Origin: Actinomycetota bacterium
Lineage (GTDB): Bacteria; Actinomycetota; Humimicrobiia; Humimicrobiales; Humimicrobiaceae
Direction of reading: 5' to 3'
Length of the DNA: 6,842 nucleotides
Assembly (NCBI GenBank): GCA_023475715.1
Contig: JAMCVO010000541.1
Span: forward strand, 1-6,842
Part shown: one piece after another, positions 6,342 through 6,842 of the stretch
Numbering within the stretch: position 1 is the first letter of the stretch
Layout of the letters: the number at the start of each line of letters is the position of its first letter
Notes under the pieces: model-generated
The model's database searches: none
Seen by the model: the letters and a program-made list of their open reading frames with translations, nothing else
Told to the model about the DNA's origin: nothing
Made by a program: the position numbers and the translations under genes

Positions 6342-6347
6342 TTTAAT

Positions 6348-6353
6348 CTCCTT
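6348..6353 (-). promoter_or_regulatory. Ribosome binding site fixing the surface protein start
   Basis: AAGGAG on the minus strand, 6 nt before ATG 6341, is a near-ideal site and supports this start over any internal one. Confidence 0.85.
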
Positions 6354-6378
6354 TAATTATTAAAAATGTTAATTATTA

Positions 6379-6402
6379 ATAGTTTTATAAAAATAAAACT
6401 AT
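6379..6402 (-). promoter_or_regulatory. Hairpin in the leader between the attenuator and the ribosome binding site
   Basis: ATAGTTTTAT and ATAAAACTAT form a perfect 10-bp stem around TTTT (6393-6402 with 6379-6388). It is AT-only and weak. A second GTTTTAT just upstream (6412-6418) could pair with the same ATAAAAC, so two alternative folds are possible. Confidence 0.45.
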
Positions 6403-6413
6403 TTTTCTCCTAT

Positions 6414-6443
6414 AAAACAAAAACCGACTAAATTTAGCCGGTT
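6414..6443 (-). terminator. Intrinsic terminator inside the leader (attenuator)
   Basis: AACCGGCT...AGTCGGTT forms a stem of at least 8 bp with one G-U pair, closed by an AT-rich loop and followed at once by TTTTTGTTTT. It lies about 95 nt after the inferred transcription start and about 70 nt before the start codon, so it would cut the message before the gene. A terminator at this place normally serves a regulated leader. Confidence 0.65.
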
Positions 6444-6507
6444 ACGCTTTTAGCTCCGCTTTTCCCTAGCGTCCATATTTCGGGAAAAGATTCTAAGCTT
6501 CTAAATT
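6444..6507 (-). ncRNA. Candidate pseudoknotted cis-regulatory RNA, class not recognised
   Basis: TTTTCCC (6488-6482) pairs perfectly with GGGAAAA (6466-6460) around a 15-nt loop that ends TGGACGCTA. ACGCT in that loop (6472-6468) is complementary to AGCGT (6448-6444), which lies just before the terminator stem, so an H-type pseudoknot is possible. An outer pairing of TTTAG near 6507 with CTAAA near 6450 is also available. A compact fold followed by a terminator and then a gene is the plan of a transcriptional riboswitch. I cannot match it to a consensus I know. No ligand is proposed. Confidence 0.45.
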
Positions 6508-6543
6508 ATTTTTTCTTTATTAAATTTTTCTTAAGATACAAAG

Positions 6544-6570
6544 ATTATACTTTTATTGTATTAATGTCAA
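6544..6570 (-). promoter_or_regulatory. Promoter of the surface protein gene
   Basis: Minus-strand TTGACA (6570-6565) and TATAAT (6549-6544) are both perfect consensus boxes. The spacer is 15 nt, shorter than the preferred 17, which would weaken it or make it depend on an activator. Transcription would start near 6537, leaving a leader of about 195 nt. Confidence 0.65.
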
Positions 6571-6677
6571 GTATTTTTTATAATTTTTTATTAATTTCTT
6601 TATAATTCTATAATACCTCAGATATTTAATCACACTCAATACTACTGAAAAAAATCAAAAGATATGGAATCTGAAGT

Positions 6678-6729
6678 AAAAAAAGGGGGTAAACTATCTT
6701 GTAGCTGGACGCCTAATTTAGCTTACCCC
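6678..6729 (-). terminator. Hairpin with T-tract, terminator of a gene beyond the right edge or a structured RNA
   Basis: GGGGTAA (6729-6723) pairs with TTACCCC (6692-6686), followed on the minus strand by a further C and seven T (6684-6678). The enclosed loop of 30 nt is long for a plain terminator and has its own short pairings (AGCT with AGCT, CTAA with TTAG). The likely role is to end transcription arriving from a minus-strand gene outside the window. The same DNA read on the plus strand resembles the surface-gene leader element. Confidence 0.5.
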
Positions 6730-6751
6730 GTAAGCAGATGTTAGCACTTAC
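6730..6751. other. Small inverted repeat next to the T-tract hairpin
   Basis: GTAAG and CTTAC form a 5-bp stem with a 12-nt loop, directly abutting the previous hairpin. The two could stack as parts of one structured RNA. The rest of the region to 6842 is very AT-rich, with no gene, strong promoter or repeat that I can support. Confidence 0.35.
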
Positions 6752-6842
6752 ATAAAAAAAATCAATAGGTTTTTCAAAAAATTATTATACTTTTTTAATC
6801 TTTTATATATAATTCAAATAATTTAATAAATAAAAAATAATT

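Noticed and set aside
6684..6752. Cyclic-di-GMP-I riboswitch
   Set aside because: GGTAAAC followed by GGACGC recalls the class, but the GAAA tetraloop and the GCAAAGC segment are absent and the main stem pairs differently.
1..6842. CRISPR array, tRNA or rRNA genes
   Set aside because: No regularly spaced repeats and no cloverleaf or rRNA signature were seen on either strand.

Overview
The window looks like an accessory stretch of a low-GC, Gram-positive bacterium, most likely a member of the Clostridia (inference). The main reason is a very large secreted, wall-anchored protein built from Cna-B/SpaA-type modules with a sortase sorting signal. AT-rich intergenic DNA, strong sigma-A type promoters and a group IIC intron relic agree with this. 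All genes that I can support are on the minus strand and read right to left.

Right part (6842 to 2330): an AT-rich upstream region holds a hairpin with a T-tract (6678-6729). It is followed by a promoter (-35 TTGACA, -10 TATAAT), then a leader of about 195 nt with a pseudoknot-capable fold, an intrinsic terminator ahead of the gene and a second hairpin, then a good ribosome binding site. This layout suggests an attenuation- or riboswitch-controlled gene. The gene encodes a surface protein of about 1,336 residues: signal peptide, alanine-rich helical stalk, an Ig-like module, an SdrD-B-like module, a DUF11-like region, seven Cna-B/SpaA-like modules, and a C-terminal LAFTG sorting signal with membrane anchor. 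The reading frame is broken at about 5838-5852 by one extra base. The signal peptide and stalk are therefore in one frame and all the rest is in another.

Middle (2330 to 1931): the surface gene ends at a perfect 17-bp hairpin terminator (2230-2267). Directly after it lies domain I of a group IIC intron (about 2000-2229) that has lost its catalytic domains, its reverse transcriptase and its consensus 5' end. Insertion next to a terminator hairpin is the known habit of group IIC introns. The relic runs into the promoter of the next operon.

Left part (1930 to 1): a compact defence/toxin-antitoxin operon. AbiEii nucleotidyltransferase toxin comes first, with an almost leaderless start. AbiEi antitoxin follows with an 8-nt overlap, which is the reverse of the classical abiE order. 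Next is a VapC-like PIN ribonuclease relic with a 4-nt ATGA overlap. It has Gly at the first catalytic Asp position and lacks its C-terminal half. The AbiEi protein carries an extra tail of about 40 residues that resembles the toxin-binding end of a VapB antitoxin, so a vapBC pair may have collapsed into the end of an abiE pair. A lipoprotein gene starts 2 nt after the VapC relic and runs off the left edge.

The most noteworthy items are the possible AbiEi-VapB chimera with its dead VapC, the inverted and leaderless abiE operon, the unassigned leader RNA with a possible second copy on the opposite strand, and the frameshifted multi-module surface protein.
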